From: Eleginops maclovinus
Taxonomy: Eukaryota; Chordata; Actinopteri; Perciformes; Eleginopidae
Reading direction: 5' to 3'
Assembly (NCBI RefSeq): GCF_036324505.1
Contig: NC_086354.1
Span: 8,794,795 to 8,858,794, forward strand
Length of the DNA: 64,000 nt
This document shows positions 62,691-64,000 of the stretch, in pieces. A model generated the notes under the pieces. That model was not told where the DNA came from and did no database searches. It saw only the letters and a list, made by a program, of their open reading frames with translations. Position 1 is the first letter of the stretch. Each line of letters opens with the position of its first letter. A program made the translations under genes and the position numbers.

Positions 62691-63789
62691 CACTGAGTTA
62701 CATTGTTTGCATTACACCCTATTTTCAGTCCTGCTGCTCCATTAACATGCACTATATGCAAGTAAATCCATACTTTATTGATCTTCATCCATGTTTATAG
62801 CATTCATCTTCAATAGGAATGAAGACATAGTCTAATCCATGTTTTATGGTAACCATATTGTCATTGTAGTAAACACGCTTGTCCGTAATGGCTGCGTGAT
62901 GGGTGTAATAGTAAAATCAGAGCCACATTGGCCTATAATGGGAACACTGCTGTTGCTTATGGCTAAATCAATATTCATGTATATATTAAGCCAATATTTT
63001 TTCGAGAGGCAATTACCACTGCAGTGAAATGGTGTCATTGTGTGTGAAACAAAATGACTTGGAAGTGTGGAACATTTTGATTAAGGCCTTTTCAAGGTGA
63101 TCTCTGGACATTTTTATGTGTCACTTCTTCCCCCCACCCCCCTCGTTTCTTTGATGAGAGAAAGCGAGTGTACAGATGTTGAAGTCTGACATGTCCTTGT
63201 GGAGGGATTTCAACCATGATGCTAATAACAATAATTAGCTCCTAAGTGTTTGTGGAGGGGGGGGTAGAGACATGAATATTATCACATTGTGCTCGCGTGT
63301 GCATGTGTGTGTGTGATCGAGGACAAATGGCTTCCCCTTGTCTTTTTAAAAAGAACAAATTAGCTGTAATTGCTTGTTTCAGGGGTCTGGGGATGAAGGC
63401 AGCTTTTTGCTACTTCATTATGCTCGTTTTAACTCGCCAAGATCACACGCGCACACACACACAGCCATTGAATCTATTAACAACATAATATTGTGACTAT
63501 TTATGAGCAACAAAGCAATTAAATTGAGTACATTTACTTCCTAATGAAAATTGCTGAGTTACAGAGGATAAAAAGTCTAATAGCACTGAATGCAACTCTT
63601 TTTGAGTAAAAATCCTATTAGAATAATTTGAGGTGAAAATGTTGAACTAGCACGGGCAAAGAATCGTACCGTTTAATTGAAATACATTGGGATTAATGCA
63701 TTTCATCTTTTACTCAGAGTGAATACATAGGAACTAAATCCATACACCACTTAAAGCAATCAACGGCAAGACATTTTCTGATGTGCAAA
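62691..63789. other. Unique 5' flanking sequence
   Basis: No gene or element recognised to the right of the nested repeat. Confidence 0.45.
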
Positions 63790-64000
63790 GACAGACTCTC
63801 CCATCAGCTTTGATTAGTGTTACAGTCCGTCTTTCTCGGCCGTTAGATATTTGAGAAATTATTATTAATAACAAAATAATTTCCACAGATTAACCCCATT
63901 CCAGCTCTATTCCTGATCTCCCGGCCTTTAGGAAATTGATCCGGGGAAAGATTGATGGCTCTTCCGCTGTTTTAAAGCGTTTGTCCTTGCTGGTCTGTTT
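63790..64000. promoter_or_regulatory. Candidate conserved block N (cut by the window end)
   Basis: GCTTTGATTAGTG (near 63808, TCF/LEF-like CTTTGAT) and AAATTATTATTAATAAC (near 63855), then GATCCGGGGAAAGATTGATG (near 63938). Confidence 0.3.

Larger units (their letters stand above)
53061..64000. other. 5' flank of rnf220
   Basis: About 11 kb upstream of the promoter with no recognisable gene on either strand. It has no long CA array, several candidate regulatory blocks and one nested transposon remnant at 61943-62690. Confidence 0.5.

Overview
This is a vertebrate, almost certainly teleost fish, genomic window that is nearly all non-coding. Three things support this. It holds one clearly recognisable vertebrate exon, the first coding exon of the E3 ubiquitin ligase gene rnf220, on the minus strand. 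It has very dense, long, near-perfect (CA/TG)n microsatellites, about 2.7 kb in arrays over 40 bp by hand tally. It also has fish-type hAT DNA transposon debris. I found no rRNA, tRNA, CRISPR array, operon or bacterial feature.

Layout, read in the direction of the gene (right to left). The 5' flank is 53061-64000; it holds candidate conserved regulatory blocks, a CTCF-like site, a perfect 12-bp hairpin and, at 61943-62690, a hAT transposon fragment with a second repeat nested in it. A GC/CpG-rich promoter region lies at 52230-53060, with a non-coding first exon ending at a consensus donor at 52420. Intron 1 (39751-52419) follows. Exon 2 (39750-38525) carries about 570 nt of 5' UTR with two short upstream ORFs, then 218 complete codons of RNF220 from the ATG at 39179 to a consensus donor at 38524. 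The remainder (38524 to 1) is the start of intron 2, which runs out of the window. The coiled coil and RING finger exons are not here.

The introns are dominated by simple repeats and by long polypurine or polypyrimidine tracts. The best-supported mobile element is a complete 888-bp non-autonomous hAT element at 24819-25706 with a perfect 8-bp target duplication. Several repeat-free, homeodomain-motif-rich blocks look like conserved non-coding elements of a developmental gene, but without an alignment this is inference.

Almost every open reading frame here is a CA/TG repeat read as His-Thr or Cys-Val, a translation of a GA/CT tract, or a chance frame. I see no previously undescribed multi-gene system. 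The observations most worth checking are the inferred rnf220 5' gene structure, the intact hAT element, the nested hAT pair, the absence of long CA arrays from 47 kb onward, the duplicated segment beside opposed TG and CA arrays, and the paired E-boxes at 48.7 kb.
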